This document shows, one piece after another, positions 63,582-64,000 of a DNA stretch of 64,000 bases. The notes beneath the pieces are model-generated. The model did no database searches. It was not told where the DNA came from and saw nothing but the letters and a program-made list of their open reading frames with translations. Each line of letters starts with the position of its first letter. Position 1 is the stretch's first letter. The position numbers and the translations under genes are program-made. Origin of the DNA: an uncultured Acidobacteriota bacterium (GTDB taxonomy: Bacteria; Acidobacteriota; Vicinamibacteria; Marinacidobacterales; SMYC01); contig CAMYKY010000001.1 in NCBI GenBank assembly GCA_947259165.1, positions 1-64,000 of the forward strand, written 5' to 3'.

Positions 63582-64000
63582 TCAATACACCCGTCCGGTT
63601 CCGCCGAGCGACGTGCCAAAACTCCCGATATTCGCGAGCGTGATCCCGAACCGAAACGTGTTCTCTTCGCGAAACCCAGCAAAGTTGAAACGGTTGAAAT
63701 CGAAAGTGAGCCCACAGCATTGCACGTTATAGACGACGCCCGCGCGCATATTAGTGAGCGCTCTCTCGGTCACATCGTAGCTCGTATCGAAGCTGACCTG
63801 GATCCCTGCGCCGACGTTCAACGCCGTGCCAATTCGAAAGTTACTGCGCTTGACGTCCCGGTCGGGAATGTTGCGCCGCGTCCACAAACCGCGAACCGAT
63901 CCCCACCGTCCGCCATAGGTCGCAGCGGTGCTCGACGACCGGATGGCATTGAAGTTCATGTCATAGTCCAAGTTCCAACTCGCGGTAAGATTCCGAGACG
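63582..64000 (-). CDS. lptD: LPS-assembly protein LptD, C-terminal part (runs off the window)
   Basis: The frame stays open to the window end, so only the last 139 residues are seen. SWNLDYDMNFNAIRSSSTAATY, VSFDTSYDVTERALTNMRAGVVYNVQCCGLTFDF and FGITLANIGSFG match the end of the LptD outer-membrane barrel, including the adjacent Cys pair found near the C-terminus. LptD inserts LPS into the outer leaflet, so the host is Gram-negative. The 250 bases to the Gmd-like gene show no feature. Confidence 0.78.
   Translation of the reverse strand, partial: SRNLTASWNLDYDMNFNAIRSSSTAATYGGRWGSVRGLWTRRNIPDRDVKRSNFRIGTALNVGAGIQVSFDTSYDVTERALTNMRAGVVYNVQCCGLTFDFNRFNFAGFREENTFRFGITLANIGSFGTSLGGTGRVY

Overview
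The window looks like a chromosome segment of a Gram-negative, GC-rich (about 60%) bacterium, most plausibly an Acidobacteriota lineage. This is an inference. It rests on an LptD fragment and other outer-membrane proteins, a futalosine menaquinone pathway, an AtuA/acyl-CoA carboxylase block, orphan PilZ and DivIVA proteins, and above all a eukaryote-like ubiquitin-type operon of a kind predicted for acidobacteria by comparative genomics. Genes are packed on both strands with many ATGA, GTGA and TGATG overlaps. I saw no rRNA, tRNA, CRISPR array or intact insertion sequence.

Layout. 1-4.4 kb: a GT-C-like membrane protein, a PilZ protein, a secreted L-asparaginase and fold-back repeats. 4.7-12.4 kb (minus strand): the highlight, eight packed genes for a ubiquitin-like modifier, an E1-like adenylyltransferase, a membrane-anchored JAMM peptidase, an FHA membrane protein, two RING-like/zinc-ribbon membrane proteins, a zinc-finger membrane trypsin-like protease, and an E2 enzyme fused to two identical-pattern 12-ligand zinc modules. 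A candidate promoter with an inverted repeat precedes the first gene. 12.4-20.3 kb (minus): biotin-dependent acyl-CoA carboxylase (both subunits), enoyl-CoA hydratase, AtuA-like protein, LLM oxidoreductase and RidA, probably for branched-chain or terpenoid acyl-CoA breakdown.

20.4-34.2 kb: two outer-membrane-type proteins, a conserved protein of unknown role with a GmhA-like SIS isomerase, queA-ruvB, a MarR regulator (apparently leaderless), a membrane MutS-like ATPase, ruvA-ruvC-yebC, an XRE regulator with a ParB-like protein, and an orphan substrate-binding lipoprotein. 34.3-39.7 kb: a lysine-rich histone-like protein, then ubiA-type prenyltransferase, a broken ubiX, mqnE, mqnA and mqnC. 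39.8-46.7 kb: gpsA with a 32-residue membrane peptide, a CorC-family protein, and tilS - phosphoribosyltransferase - ftsH. 46.8-52.9 kb: folP-cdaA-ybbR-glmM-pdxJ-lepB, linking folate, cyclic di-AMP, cell-wall precursor and secretion functions. 52.9-64 kb: divIVA, yggS, dinG-queD, glyA, grpE, a GT39-like glycosyltransferase, two GDP-sugar SDR enzymes (GDP-mannose to deoxysugar) and the end of lptD.

Two families of short dispersed repeats, which I have not seen named, punctuate the intergenic spaces. R1 is a fold-back element with CTAG ends and, in two copies, a central ATATCTAGATAT palindrome. R2 is a roughly 120-bp element ending in GCAAGGGGATA / TATCCCCTTGC. Several coding ends or apparent N-terminal extensions run into these repeats.
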